Notes: generated by a model not told the origin, from the letters alone. 7,986 nucleotides of DNA from Pseudomonadota bacterium (GCA_023389535.1 JAEWEH010000087.1:1-7986); one strand, 5' to 3'; counted from the first letter of the stretch, positions 1 to 6,082 are shown. Numbers and translations: made by a program.

Positions 1-12
1 GTGCATAGCCAT
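1..12 (-). CDS. start of a further gene (first 4 codons only)
   Basis: On the minus strand an ATG at 12-10 opens a frame reading Met-Ala-Met-His before the window ends. A good ribosome-binding sequence, AAGGAAGA (25-18), sits 5 nt upstream. The gap from the stop of the preceding dehydrogenase gene is only 26 nt, so the two are probably co-transcribed. The product cannot be told from four residues. In known sulfolactate clusters this slot could hold transporter or second-dehydrogenase genes, but that is speculation. Confidence 0.4.
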
Positions 13-38
13 AAAATTCTTCCTTACAGTGCCCGTAT

Positions 39-1007
39 TCATGTAGCGGCCGCAGCAGATTGACTTTGATCCGGCCGACCCGCCGCCGATAAGCAGGCAT
101 CCACCCTGTCGGCAATCAGTTGGCTGACCCGCTGATTCGACTCAGCCGTCACGCCGGCGATGTGCGGGCTCAGGATCAGATTGGGCAGCGTGGGAAAAGG
201 ATTGCCGGAGGCCAAGGGTTCGTCCTGGAAGACGTCCAGCGCGGCGCCGCCGATCCGGCCTTCCCGCAGGGCGGAGGCCAGGGCCGCCTCGTCGACGATG
301 CCGCCACGCGCCGTGTTCACCAGGATGGCGCCCTGCTTCATGCGCGCGATCATGGTGGCGTCGAACAGCCCGCGTGTCGCTTCGACCAAGGGTACATGCA
401 GGCTGACGACGTCGGCCATGGCCACTAGTTCTTCCAGCGGCGCGGGACGCACGCCGGTTTCCCGCCATACCTCCGAGGTATCAGCCAATGCCGGGTCGTA
501 AGCGCACACGGACATGCCCAGGCCGCGAGCCAGGCCCGCCGTCAGCCGCCCTATGCCGCCGAAACCGACCAAACCCAACAGCTTGCCGCCCGTTTCACGG
601 CCCTCGGAAAGGCGGGCGCGGGGCCAACTGCCCGCCGCGACTTCGGACGATGCCATGTAGCCGCCACGCAGCAACACCATGGATACCCCGATGACGTATT
701 CCGCCACCGCCAGCGCATTGGCGCCCGTGGCCGGCAACACCTGGATGCCACGCTCGCCGCAGGCCTGCACGTCGATATTGTCCAGGCCCACCCCCAGGCG
801 GCCGACTGCCTTCAGCGCCGGCGCCGCGGCCAACAGGTCCGCAGTGACCTGCGTGCGATTGCGCACGATCAAGGCATCGGCATCGGCGATTGCAAGACGC
901 AGATCGTCCGGCCTGTCGACCAGGCCGGCATCGTAATGGACATCGTAGCGGCCGCGCAGCTGATTGACCGCCGCAGCATCCATGAACTCGGAAATAATGA
1001 TCTTCAT
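39..1007 (-). CDS. slcC: D-isomer-specific 2-hydroxyacid dehydrogenase, probably (S)-sulfolactate dehydrogenase
   Basis: This 322-aa cytoplasmic NAD(P)-dependent oxidoreductase belongs to the D-2-hydroxyacid/3-phosphoglycerate dehydrogenase family. Visible family marks are a Rossmann dinucleotide motif GFGGIG at residues 148-153, Asp171 at the end of the second strand (favours NAD), and the catalytic trio Arg234 (in NTARGGIVDE), Glu263 (in DVFQDEP) and His282 (in LSPHIAG). There is no C-terminal ACT domain, so it is not a typical biosynthetic SerA. The N-terminal pattern (IISEFMD, then VDRP and IVRNRTQV) resembles, from memory, Chromohalobacter SlcC, which oxidises (S)-sulfolactate to sulfopyruvate. 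The start is set by a strong Shine-Dalgarno sequence, AAGGGAGG. The gene has its own promoter with an operator matching the one before suyA. The family assignment is secure. The substrate is inferred from the suyAB neighbours; glyoxylate or another hydroxy acid remains possible. Confidence 0.8.
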   Translation of the reverse strand: MKIIISEFMDAAAVNQLRGRYDVHYDAGLVDRPDDLRLAIADADALIVRNRTQVTADLLAAAPALKAVGRLGVGLDNIDVQACGERGIQVLPATGANALAVAEYVIGVSMVLLRGGYMASSEVAAGSWPRARLSEGRETGGKLLGLVGFGGIGRLTAGLARGLGMSVCAYDPALADTSEVWRETGVRPAPLEELVAMADVVSLHVPLVEATRGLFDATMIARMKQGAILVNTARGGIVDEAALASALREGRIGGAALDVFQDEPLASGNPFPTLPNLILSPHIAGVTAESNQRVSQLIADRVDACLSAAGRPDQSQSAAAAT

Positions 1008-1032
1008 CTTGCCTCCCTTAGGGTCGGGCTTG

Positions 1033-1062
1033 ATGGTAAACCTGTGTTGCAGTCTATGTCAA
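1033..1062 (-). promoter_or_regulatory. sigma70-type promoter of the slcC-like gene
   Basis: Reading the minus strand, a perfect TTGACA (-35) lies at 1062-1057, followed by an 18-nt spacer and TACCAT (-10, 4 of 6 consensus) at 1038-1033. Transcription would start about 20 nt upstream of the AUG. The -35 box is preceded at exactly 5 bp by the near-palindrome at 1068-1079, as at the suyA promoter. Its existence means the dehydrogenase need not depend on read-through from the gntR gene. Confidence 0.55.
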
Positions 1063-1067
1063 CTGAA

Positions 1068-1079
1068 TGATATAGATGA
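1068..1079 (-). promoter_or_regulatory. putative GntR operator, copy 1
   Basis: The minus strand reads TCATCTATATCA, an imperfect dyad ending 5 bp before the -35 hexamer of the slcC-like gene. It matches 11 of 12 bases of the reverse complement of the site upstream of suyA (2133-2144). The AT-rich central TATA/TAGA core resembles known HutC-subfamily operators. Binding by the adjacent GntR protein is an inference. Confidence 0.5.
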
Positions 1080-1141
1080 ATTAACAGAGACGTTGCGTGC
1101 GGTAGCTCATCGGCCACGCGGCGGCGCCGGTTCGGGCCGTA

Positions 1142-1169
1142 GGCGGCCATTCCTGGTATGCGGGCCGCC
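1142..1169 (-). terminator. hairpin downstream of the gntR gene, possible weak terminator
   Basis: A 7-bp GC-only stem (GGCGGCC at 1142-1148 with GGCCGCC at 1163-1169) encloses a 14-nt loop. It begins 14 nt after the stop codon of the GntR gene. No T tract follows on the minus strand, so it is not a canonical intrinsic terminator. It may act with Rho or only stabilise the message end. Confidence 0.25.
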
Positions 1170-1182
1170 CTGTGCCCTGTGT

Positions 1183-1932
1183 TTAATCGCCGGTGTTGTC
1201 CTGGCCGATGTATTCGTAGGATTGAGTATTGATGCGGGACACCCGCCATTCCACGGGCAATTTGTTATAGGAATAAGCGACGCGGCGCAGATTGAGCAGG
1301 CATTCGCCGGGGGCGACCCCCAGCCAGGCGGCGTGATCCGCGTCGGCCTGGGCAACGCGCACGCGCTCTGACGTGGCGATGACATTGATGCCGAACACTT
1401 CCTGGTAGAAGCTGTACAAAGTGCTGGGCCGGGTGCGCAGCTGTTCGCGCGTCAGGCCGCGGAAAAGCGTTTCGGGCACGCTGATGGTGTCGACGATGAC
1501 CTTGTCGCCGTTCAGGCTAAGCAGATTCACGAATTCATAGACATAGGCCCCCGCCTCCAACACCAGCTTTTCCCGGACCTCTTCGCTGGCGCGCACGCGG
1601 CGGAAGCGTTGCAGCTCTGTGGTGGGATAAGTCTTGGTGCCGTCCTGACGTACGACCCGGAAAAACTTGAAGAAGTGCTGGTTGTGCGAATGGATGGCCA
1701 CGAAAGTGCCGCGGCCCTGATGCCGGACCAGGATATTTTCCGCAGCCAATTCGTCGATCGCCTTGCGCAGCGTGCCTATGGATACGCCGAAACGTTCGGC
1801 CAGCAGCTTCTCGGGCGGTATGGCTTCGCCCTGCTTCCATTCGCCGGCTGCCAGGGCGGCCAGCACGGCGCGCTTGACCTGCTGGTATAGCGGTGTGCCG
1901 GAAGGGCTAAGTTGCGACAGGCTAGTAGTCAT
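1183..1932 (-). CDS. GntR-family transcriptional regulator, HutC subfamily (UTRA domain)
   Basis: This 249-aa DNA-binding repressor or activator has an N-terminal winged helix-turn-helix (about residues 12-80; recognition region LAERFGVSIGTLRKAIDEL, 45-63; wing HQGRGTFVAI, 71-80). A C-terminal UTRA effector domain (about 100-243) ends with the typical LPVEWRVSRINTQSYEY stretch. The length is normal for HutC-type regulators. I chose the ATG at 1932 because homology starts a few residues later. Upstream in-frame ATGs at 2010 and 1965 would add unconserved residues encoded by a GC-rich hairpin, and no start has a convincing Shine-Dalgarno sequence. It is divergent from suyAB and followed by the slcC-like gene, with matching operator-like dyads at both promoters. 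That suggests it controls both in response to the pathway substrate. One of those sites lies in its own divergent promoter region, so autoregulation is likely. Confidence 0.85.
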   Translation of the reverse strand: MTTSLSQLSPSGTPLYQQVKRAVLAALAAGEWKQGEAIPPEKLLAERFGVSIGTLRKAIDELAAENILVRHQGRGTFVAIHSHNQHFFKFFRVVRQDGTKTYPTTELQRFRRVRASEEVREKLVLEAGAYVYEFVNLLSLNGDKVIVDTISVPETLFRGLTREQLRTRPSTLYSFYQEVFGINVIATSERVRVAQADADHAAWLGVAPGECLLNLRRVAYSYNKLPVEWRVSRINTQSYEYIGQDNTGD

Positions 1933-1963
1933 AACGATGCATGATAAGGAAAATTGAGCTGCC

Positions 1964-1998
1964 ATGGGGCGCGGGCGGTCGCCGCCCGCGGCCCCCAT
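1964..1998 (-). other. strong GC-rich hairpin in the gntR leader
   Basis: Arms 1964-1978 (ATGGGG then CGCGGGCGG) and 1982-1998 (CCGCCCGCG, a 2-nt bulge at 1991-1992, then CCCCAT) form 15 bp of nearly continuous stem around a 3-nt loop. It lies 31 nt upstream of the chosen gntR start, inside the expected 5' untranslated region. It could lower expression of the regulator or block transcription from upstream. No T tract follows directly; AATTTTCC lies about 10 nt downstream on the minus strand. Confidence 0.5.
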
Positions 1999-2132
1999 TG
2001 CGGACGCCATTGTATAGGGCGCGGGTTCGCCTGGGCCGATTGGCCATGGGCCATGCGCCCTGGATGCTTTTCATGGGCTTTCCTTCTAGCGTTGTAGGGC
2101 CTCTATCAACATATTACACATATTCACTCAAT

Positions 2133-2144
2133 TCATATAGATGA
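2133..2144 (+). promoter_or_regulatory. putative GntR operator, copy 2
   Basis: TCATATAGATGA is a dyad (TCAT, 4-bp centre, ATGA) ending 5 bp before the TTGACA of the suyA promoter. The reverse complement differs by one base from the site before the slcC-like gene. On the minus strand it directly abuts a TTGAGT (2130-2125) that could serve as a -35 for gntR, although its -10 partner is poor. One bound dimer could therefore affect both divergent genes. Confidence 0.5.
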
Positions 2145-2149
2145 TCTGC

Positions 2150-2178
2150 TTGACATGTATGTTTTATGGACATAAGAT
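2150..2178 (+). promoter_or_regulatory. sigma70-type promoter of suyAB
   Basis: A perfect -35 TTGACA (2150-2155), a 17-bp spacer and a -10 TAAGAT (2173-2178, 4 of 6) would start transcription near 2185. That leaves a leader of about 55 nt before the suyA start. The surrounding 2100-2180 stretch is the most AT-rich part of the 308-bp region between gntR and suyA. An inverted repeat (TATGT 2158-2162, ACATA 2170-2174) overlaps the spacer and -10 box. The rest of that region (about 1999-2100) shows only short GC-rich repeats and no gene. Confidence 0.65.
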
Positions 2179-2240
2179 TTGCTCCATGGTGCTGCGTGGG
2201 GTCCCTTGCCCTGCCGGCGTTTTTTCTAGAGAGGACGACA

Positions 2241-2522
2241 ATGATTCATGCCGTATTGCACGACGCTAAAGACACGGTGGCCGTCGCCGTGGTGGAAGGG
2301 ATCAAGGCAGGTACCGAACTGACCGCCTGGATCATGGACGAGGACAAGATGATCCACGTCAAGGCCCAGCAGGATATCCCCATTGGCCATAAGGTGGCCT
2401 TGCAGGACATGAATGTGGGCGACACCGTATTCAAATACGGCGTCGACATCGGCAAAGTGGTTGCGCCCATCAAAGCGGGCGACCATGCCCACGTTCAAAA
2501 CATCAAGACCAAGCGCTGGTAA
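2241..2522 (+). CDS. suyA: UxaA-family small subunit, probable (2R)-sulfolactate sulfo-lyase subunit alpha
   Basis: This 93-aa cytoplasmic protein is essentially a single SAF domain, the small half of UxaA/altronate-galactarate dehydratase-type lyases. The diagnostic run is DIPIGHKVAL (residues 45-54), then YGVDIGK (66-72) and a C-terminal IKAGDHAHVQNIK (77-89). The start is placed at 2241 because AGAGAGGA (2228-2235) gives a good ribosome-binding site. The in-frame ATG at 2166 lies in the promoter and upstream of the predicted transcript start. Standing alone as a short ORF before a separate large subunit is the arrangement of SuyA with SuyB, whereas altronate and galactarate dehydratases are single fused chains. 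With SuyB it would release sulfite from (2R)-sulfolactate to give pyruvate. The family is certain; the substrate is inferred from the layout, the partner and the neighbouring dehydrogenase. Confidence 0.8.
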   Translation: MIHAVLHDAKDTVAVAVVEGIKAGTELTAWIMDEDKMIHVKAQQDIPIGHKVALQDMNVGDTVFKYGVDIGKVVAPIKAGDHAHVQNIKTKRW

Positions 2523-2558
2523 TCCCACCCCGCATTCCAAGACTACAGGAGCATCGAA

Positions 2559-3734
2559 ATGGCAGTCATTTCCGCCAACACCACTTTCATGGGATACCGC
2601 CGCGACAACGGCCGCGTGGGCGTACGCAACCACGTCATCATCCTGCCCGTGGATGACATTTCCAACGCCGCCGCCGAAGCGGTGGCCAACAACATCAAGG
2701 GCACGATGGCGCTGCCCCACCCGTACGGCCGCCTGCAGTTCGGCGAAGACCTTGACCTGCATTTCCGCACATTGATCGGCACGGGCAGCAATCCCAACGT
2801 GGCCGCCGTCATCGTCATCGGCATCGAGGAAGGCTGGACCAAGCGCGTGGTCGACGGTATTGCCGCGACCGGCAAGCCCGTGTCCGGCTTCAGCATCGAA
2901 CTGCATGGCGACCATGACACCATCATGCGCGCATCGCGCGAGGCCAAGGAATTCGTGCACTACGCAACGGCCATCAGCCGCCAGGAATGCCCGATCAGCG
3001 AACTGTGGGTATCCACCAAGTGCGGCGAATCGGACACGACTTCCGGCTGTGGCGGCAACCCCACCGTGGGCAATGCCTTCGACAAGCTGTATGAACTGGG
3101 CAGCACACTGGTGTTTGGCGAAACGTCGGAAATCACCGGTGGGGAACATATCGTCGCCGAACGCTGCGCCAACGACCAAGTGCGCGAACGCTTCATGTTC
3201 ATGTTCGACCGCTACCAGGACATGATCAACCGCTGGAAGACCAGCGATTTGTCCGAATCGCAGCCCACCAAGGGCAACATCGCCGGAGGCCTGACGACCA
3301 TCGAAGAAAAGGCGATGGGCAACATCCAGAAAATAGGCAAGAAATGCATGGTGGACGGCGTGCTGGACAAAGCTGAAACGCCCACCGGCAGCGGCCTGTG
3401 GTTCATGGATTCTTCGTCGGCCGCCGCGGAAATGGTCACCTTGTGCGCCGCCTCCGGTTTTGCGGTGCATTTCTTCCCCACCGGGCAAGGCAACGTGATC
3501 GGCAACCCCATCCTGCCCGTCATCAAGATTTGCGCCAACCCCCGCACGGTGCGCACCATGTCAGAACACATCGACGTGGATACATCGGCCCTGCTGCAAC
3601 GCGACATCGACCTGGACCAGGCCGGCGACAAGCTGCTGGAATGCATGCTGGCCACCGCCAATGGCCGCTGGACCGCCGCCGAAGCGCTGGGCCATCGCGA
3701 ATTCGTGCTGACGCGCCTGTTCGAAAGCGCCTGA
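2559..3734 (+). CDS. suyB: UxaA-family large subunit, probable (2R)-sulfolactate sulfo-lyase subunit beta
   Basis: This 391-aa catalytic subunit belongs to the altronate/galactarate dehydratase C-terminal family. It opens with the family signature [15 protein letters not shown] (residues 12-26). [20 protein letters not shown] (154-173) matches the family KCG-SD-SG-NP motif that forms the active site, with Cys155, Ser158 and Asp159. [11 protein letters not shown] (274-284) and [20 protein letters not shown] (306-325) complete the conserved core. Overall it reads, from memory, like characterised SuyB proteins, including the segments [15 protein letters not shown] and [18 protein letters not shown]. 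The length is normal. It follows suyA by 36 nt, with AGGAG ahead of its ATG, so the two are co-transcribed. The enzyme beta-eliminates sulfite from (2R)-sulfolactate, feeding pyruvate into central metabolism. A sugar-acid dehydratase role is the main alternative, but no uronate or aldarate genes are nearby. Confidence 0.82.
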   Translation: MAVISANTTFMGYRRDNGRVGVRNHVIILPVDDISNAAAEAVANNIKGTMALPHPYGRLQFGEDLDLHFRTLIGTGSNPNVAAVIVIGIEEGWTKRVVDGIAATGKPVSGFSIELHGDHDTIMRASREAKEFVHYATAISRQECPISELWVSTKCGESDTTSGCGGNPTVGNAFDKLYELGSTLVFGETSEITGGEHIVAERCANDQVRERFMFMFDRYQDMINRWKTSDLSESQPTKGNIAGGLTTIEEKAMGNIQKIGKKCMVDGVLDKAETPTGSGLWFMDSSSAAAEMVTLCAASGFAVHFFPTGQGNVIGNPILPVIKICANPRTVRTMSEHIDVDTSALLQRDIDLDQAGDKLLECMLATANGRWTAAEALGHREFVLTRLFESA

Positions 3735-3756
3735 CGCGGCGCCGCCATGCGCGCCG

Positions 3757-3791
3757 GCCCCTGGGCGCCACGCCAATGCCCGCCCAGGGGC
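3757..3791 (+). other. perfect 11-bp intercistronic hairpin between suyB and the first bug gene
   Basis: GCCCCTGGGCG (3757-3767) pairs perfectly with CGCCCAGGGGC (3781-3791) around a 13-nt loop, 22 nt after the suyB stop. The sequence that follows, AACCGTAGTTCATTATTTC, has no run of T, so it is unlikely to be a full intrinsic terminator. It is better placed as an RNA-stability or partial-termination element setting different levels of enzyme and binding-protein message. I see no clear promoter between it and the next gene. Confidence 0.5.
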
Positions 3792-3837
3792 AACCGTAGT
3801 TCATTATTTCAATAAGAAACACGGAGGAGACAAACCC

Positions 3838-4851
3838 ATGAAGCGCATTTCTTTACCCCCCTGTGCCGATCCCGTTCGCCGCCGGCTGTTGCAAGCCGCC
3901 GGCGCAGCAGGGTTGGGCGGGCTGTTGCCGGCCTCAGTGCTGGCTGCCGGGACCGATGGCTGGCCCAGCCGGCCGGTCAATTATGTCGTGCCCTTTGCAC
4001 CCGGCGGGCTGACAGACGTCGCCGCCCGCGCGGTGGCCAAAGCCCTGAGCGACGCGCAAGGCTGGAACGTGGTCGTTGAAAACCGGGCAGGTGGCAGCGC
4101 CAATATCGGCGCCGCCCATGTCGCCCGCTCCACACCCGATGGCTATACATGGCTGGCCATTACGCTGACGCACGCGTCGAACGCCACCTTGTTCGAAGGG
4201 CGGGCCGGCTATGACCTGACCAAAGACCTGGTGCCGCTGGCGGGTTTGGCCGCGTCGTCCATGATGGTCGTCGTCAATGCCAAGAGCGACATCCGCAGCA
4301 TGGCCGACCTGGACAAGGCCGCCAAAGCGCGCAGCCTGAACGCGGGCTCCAGCGGCAACGGCACGCCGCCGCACCTGACGCTGGCCTTGTACCAGAAATT
4401 GACCGGCAACAAGCTGACCCACATCCCGTATAAGGGCGGGGCGCCATCCTTGACCGACCTGATGGGCGGGCACCTGGATGTCATATTTTCCAACCACCCC
4501 GAATCACTGGCCCACGTCAAAAGCGGCGCCTTGCGTGCACTGGCCGTGACGACCACGCAGCGCAGCCCGGACTTGCCCGATGTGCCTACGGTCGCAGAAG
4601 CGGGCATGCCGGACCTTATCGTCGAAAACATGACAGGCGTACTGGCCCCGGCCGGCACGCCGGACGCCGTCGTACAAAAGATCGGCAAGGCCATCGTCGG
4701 CCAGGTGGACACACCGGCAATGCGCCAGTCCATGGTCCAGCTGGGCTTCATCCCGCAACCGCGCGGGCCAGCCGAGTTCAAGCAGCACCTGGAAGGCGAA
4801 GTCAAACGCTGGCGCGACATCATCAAAAGCGCCGGCATCTCGGTGACTTGA
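3838..4851 (+). CDS. Bug/TctC-family periplasmic solute-binding protein
   Basis: This 337-aa tripartite tricarboxylate transporter receptor has an N-terminal export signal with a twin-arginine-like RRRLLQ (residues 14-19), a hydrophobic stretch (20-35) and likely cleavage near LAAG (35-38), suggesting Tat export. Bug-family ligand-binding marks are VPFAPGGLTDVAAR (51-64), with Asp60 at the usual ligand-contacting position, HIPYKGGAPSLTDLMGG (195-211) and DVPTVAEAGMPDL (248-260). The ATG at 3838 follows a strong GGAGGA (3823-3828). It lies 103 nt after suyB with no clear promoter and before a terminator-like hairpin, so it is probably the last gene of a suyAB-bug operon. Its ligand would then be sulfolactate or a related C3 sulfonate, as with SlcH of known clusters. 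The membrane partners (TctA/TctB or SlcF/SlcG) are not in the window. Confidence 0.85.
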   Translation: MKRISLPPCADPVRRRLLQAAGAAGLGGLLPASVLAAGTDGWPSRPVNYVVPFAPGGLTDVAARAVAKALSDAQGWNVVVENRAGGSANIGAAHVARSTPDGYTWLAITLTHASNATLFEGRAGYDLTKDLVPLAGLAASSMMVVVNAKSDIRSMADLDKAAKARSLNAGSSGNGTPPHLTLALYQKLTGNKLTHIPYKGGAPSLTDLMGGHLDVIFSNHPESLAHVKSGALRALAVTTTQRSPDLPDVPTVAEAGMPDLIVENMTGVLAPAGTPDAVVQKIGKAIVGQVDTPAMRQSMVQLGFIPQPRGPAEFKQHLEGEVKRWRDIIKSAGISVT

Positions 4852-4888
4852 TCGGGCGCGAGCTTGCTCACCGCCTATCCCACACAGT

Positions 4889-4917
4889 GGCGAGCCTCCT
4901 TCAGGACGCTCGCCTTT
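4889..4917 (+). terminator. terminator-like hairpin after the suyAB-bug unit
   Basis: GGCGAGC (4889-4895) pairs with GCTCGCC (4908-4914). A mismatch and a further TCC/GGA pairing close on a TTCA tetraloop, and TTTCAT follows. It starts 37 nt after the stop of the first bug gene. The T tract is short, so efficiency is uncertain. The GC-rich stem, compact loop and position make it the most plausible end of the transcript begun before suyA. Confidence 0.55.
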
Positions 4918-4957
4918 CATCCATTTCCGCAACAACGCAACGCTAGTCAGTACTCAC

Positions 4958-4969
4958 TATGTATACATA
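4958..4969 (+). promoter_or_regulatory. perfect 12-bp palindrome in the leader of the second bug gene
   Basis: TATGTATACATA is perfectly self-complementary and ends 5 nt before the GGAGG (4975-4979) of the following gene. The TGTATAC core resembles operators of GntR/HutC-type repressors such as TreR, but the protein that binds it is unknown. TATACA inside it could also be read as a -10, though this would leave almost no leader. It suggests that this gene is controlled separately from the suy unit. Confidence 0.4.
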
Positions 4970-4984
4970 CACCTGGAGGCCATC

Positions 4985-5986
4985 ATGGACTTTCGTTTTC
5001 GCCCATTGCGGCGCACTACCCTGTTGCTTGCAGCATCCGTCTTCACCGCGGGCTTAAGCGCCCCGGCGGCTTTCGCCGCGAACTGGCCTGATAAGCCGGT
5101 AACCATCGTCGTGCCGTTCTCGGCCGGCGGCACCACCGACGTGGTGGCGCGCCTGGTGGGCCAAAAGCTGGGCGAAATGTGGCATCAGAGCGTCGTCATC
5201 GACAACAAGCTGGGCGCCGGCGGCAATATCGGCAGCGGCATCGTCGCTCAGTCCAAGCCAGACGGCTACACCATCCTGATGGCCTCGGGCAGCATCCTCA
5301 CGGTCAACCCGCATCTCTATAAATCCCTGCCGTTTGATGTCGACAAGGACTTCCTGCCGGTGACCAATGTGGCGCAGGGCCCGATGGTAGTCTCCACCGC
5401 CAAGAAAGTCCCCGCCAAGAACCTGAAGGAACTGCTGGATCTGGCAAAGAAAAACCCCAAATCGCTGAACATGGGTTCGGCTGGCCAGGGCACCCAAGTC
5501 CATATGGCGGGTGAAAACTTCTCCAACGCCGCGCACGTGCAATTCACCCACGTTCCGTACCGCGGCGAAGCTGCGGCGTTCACCGACCTGATGGCCGGCC
5601 AGATCGACTTGGTTGTGGGCAATATCGGCGCTGCCACGCCACTGGTGGAAGCCGACCGGATCAACGCGCTGGCTGTCACCAGTAAAGAAAGGGCGCCCAT
5701 GCTGCCCAATGTTCCCACGGTGTCCGAGGCCGGCGTGCCGGGCTTCGAAAACTATGGCTGGTTCGGCTTTATCGTGCCCAAGGGTACGCCGGCCGACGTC
5801 GTGAAGAAGATCCAGCAGGACACGGCCAAGGTATTGGCCATGAAAGACGTGAAGGACAAGCTGGCATCGGTCGGTATGCAACCCGTGGGCAACACTCCGG
5901 AAGAATTCCAGAAATCCATCAAGGAAGAATCCAAGCAATGGGCCAAGGTGATCAAGGAACGCAATATCTCGATAGGCGGGAATTGA
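4985..5986 (+). CDS. Bug/TctC-family periplasmic solute-binding protein
   Basis: This 333-aa receptor of the tripartite tricarboxylate transporter class has a standard Sec signal peptide (basic residues 4-10, hydrophobic 12-30, cleavage after AFA at 31). Family motifs are VPFSAGGTTDVVARLVGQKL (43-62), HVPYRGEAAAFTDLMAGQID (189-208) and NVPTVSEAGVPGFENYGW (242-259). The start at 4985 is fixed by GGAGG (4975-4979). It is the same family as the neighbour at 3838-4851 but clearly diverged: the signal type, binding-pocket segment and C terminus all differ. This is therefore not a recent duplication. A terminator-like hairpin separates the two, and this gene has its own palindromic leader. Bug proteins are often encoded without a permease and their ligands are hard to predict, so it may serve the sulfolactate module or something unrelated. 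Confidence 0.85.
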   Translation: MDFRFRPLRRTTLLLAASVFTAGLSAPAAFAANWPDKPVTIVVPFSAGGTTDVVARLVGQKLGEMWHQSVVIDNKLGAGGNIGSGIVAQSKPDGYTILMASGSILTVNPHLYKSLPFDVDKDFLPVTNVAQGPMVVSTAKKVPAKNLKELLDLAKKNPKSLNMGSAGQGTQVHMAGENFSNAAHVQFTHVPYRGEAAAFTDLMAGQIDLVVGNIGAATPLVEADRINALAVTSKERAPMLPNVPTVSEAGVPGFENYGWFGFIVPKGTPADVVKKIQQDTAKVLAMKDVKDKLASVGMQPVGNTPEEFQKSIKEESKQWAKVIKERNISIGGN

Positions 5987-6019
5987 CAGCCGCCCTTTGC
6001 CCGGGCGATTAACGCATAA

Positions 6020-6056
6020 ACGGAAAGCCGCGGTGTTTGGTGTCGCGGCTTCCCGT
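6020..6056. terminator. hairpin between convergent bug and lysR genes, probable bidirectional terminator
   Basis: ACGG (6020-6023) plus AAGCCGCG (6025-6032) pair with CGCGGCTT (6044-6051) plus CCGT (6053-6056). This gives 12 bp with one A-C mismatch around an 11-nt loop. It lies 34 nt after the bug stop and 27 nt beyond the stop of the opposing LysR gene, the usual site for a shared terminator. Neither side has a long T run; the minus strand has only TTTCCGTTT. Confidence 0.5.
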
Positions 6057-6082
6057 CAACGCTCAAATGCTGGGATGATGGA

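Noticed and set aside
1933..2010. 26-residue N-terminal extension of the GntR regulator
   Set aside because: The extra residues are encoded by the GC-rich hairpin, are not expected in HutC-type proteins, and have no ribosome-binding site.
2166..2240. 25-residue N-terminal extension of SuyA from an upstream ATG
   Set aside because: That ATG lies inside the predicted promoter, upstream of the expected transcript start. The good ribosome-binding site and family homology both point to the ATG at 2241.
2226..3488. 420-codon open frame on the minus strand opposite suyA and suyB
   Set aside because: It lies antisense to two well-recognised family proteins, has a composition typical of GC-rich shadow frames (many His, Ala, Gly and Val), no recognisable domain, and covers the suyA promoter-proximal region.
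2241..3734. Altronate or galactarate dehydratase reading of the UxaA-family pair
   Set aside because: Those enzymes are usually single fused chains and travel with uronate or aldarate genes. Here the subunits are split and sit with an SlcC-like dehydrogenase. Kept only as the alternative function.
5054..5938. 294-codon minus-strand frame opposite the second bug gene
   Set aside because: Antisense shadow of a clear solute-binding protein. It is His/Arg/Gly rich with no family signature or convincing start.
3838..5986. Recent tandem duplication of the two bug genes
   Set aside because: The proteins share only family motifs. Signal peptides, pocket segments and C termini differ widely, and I saw no long stretch of identical DNA.
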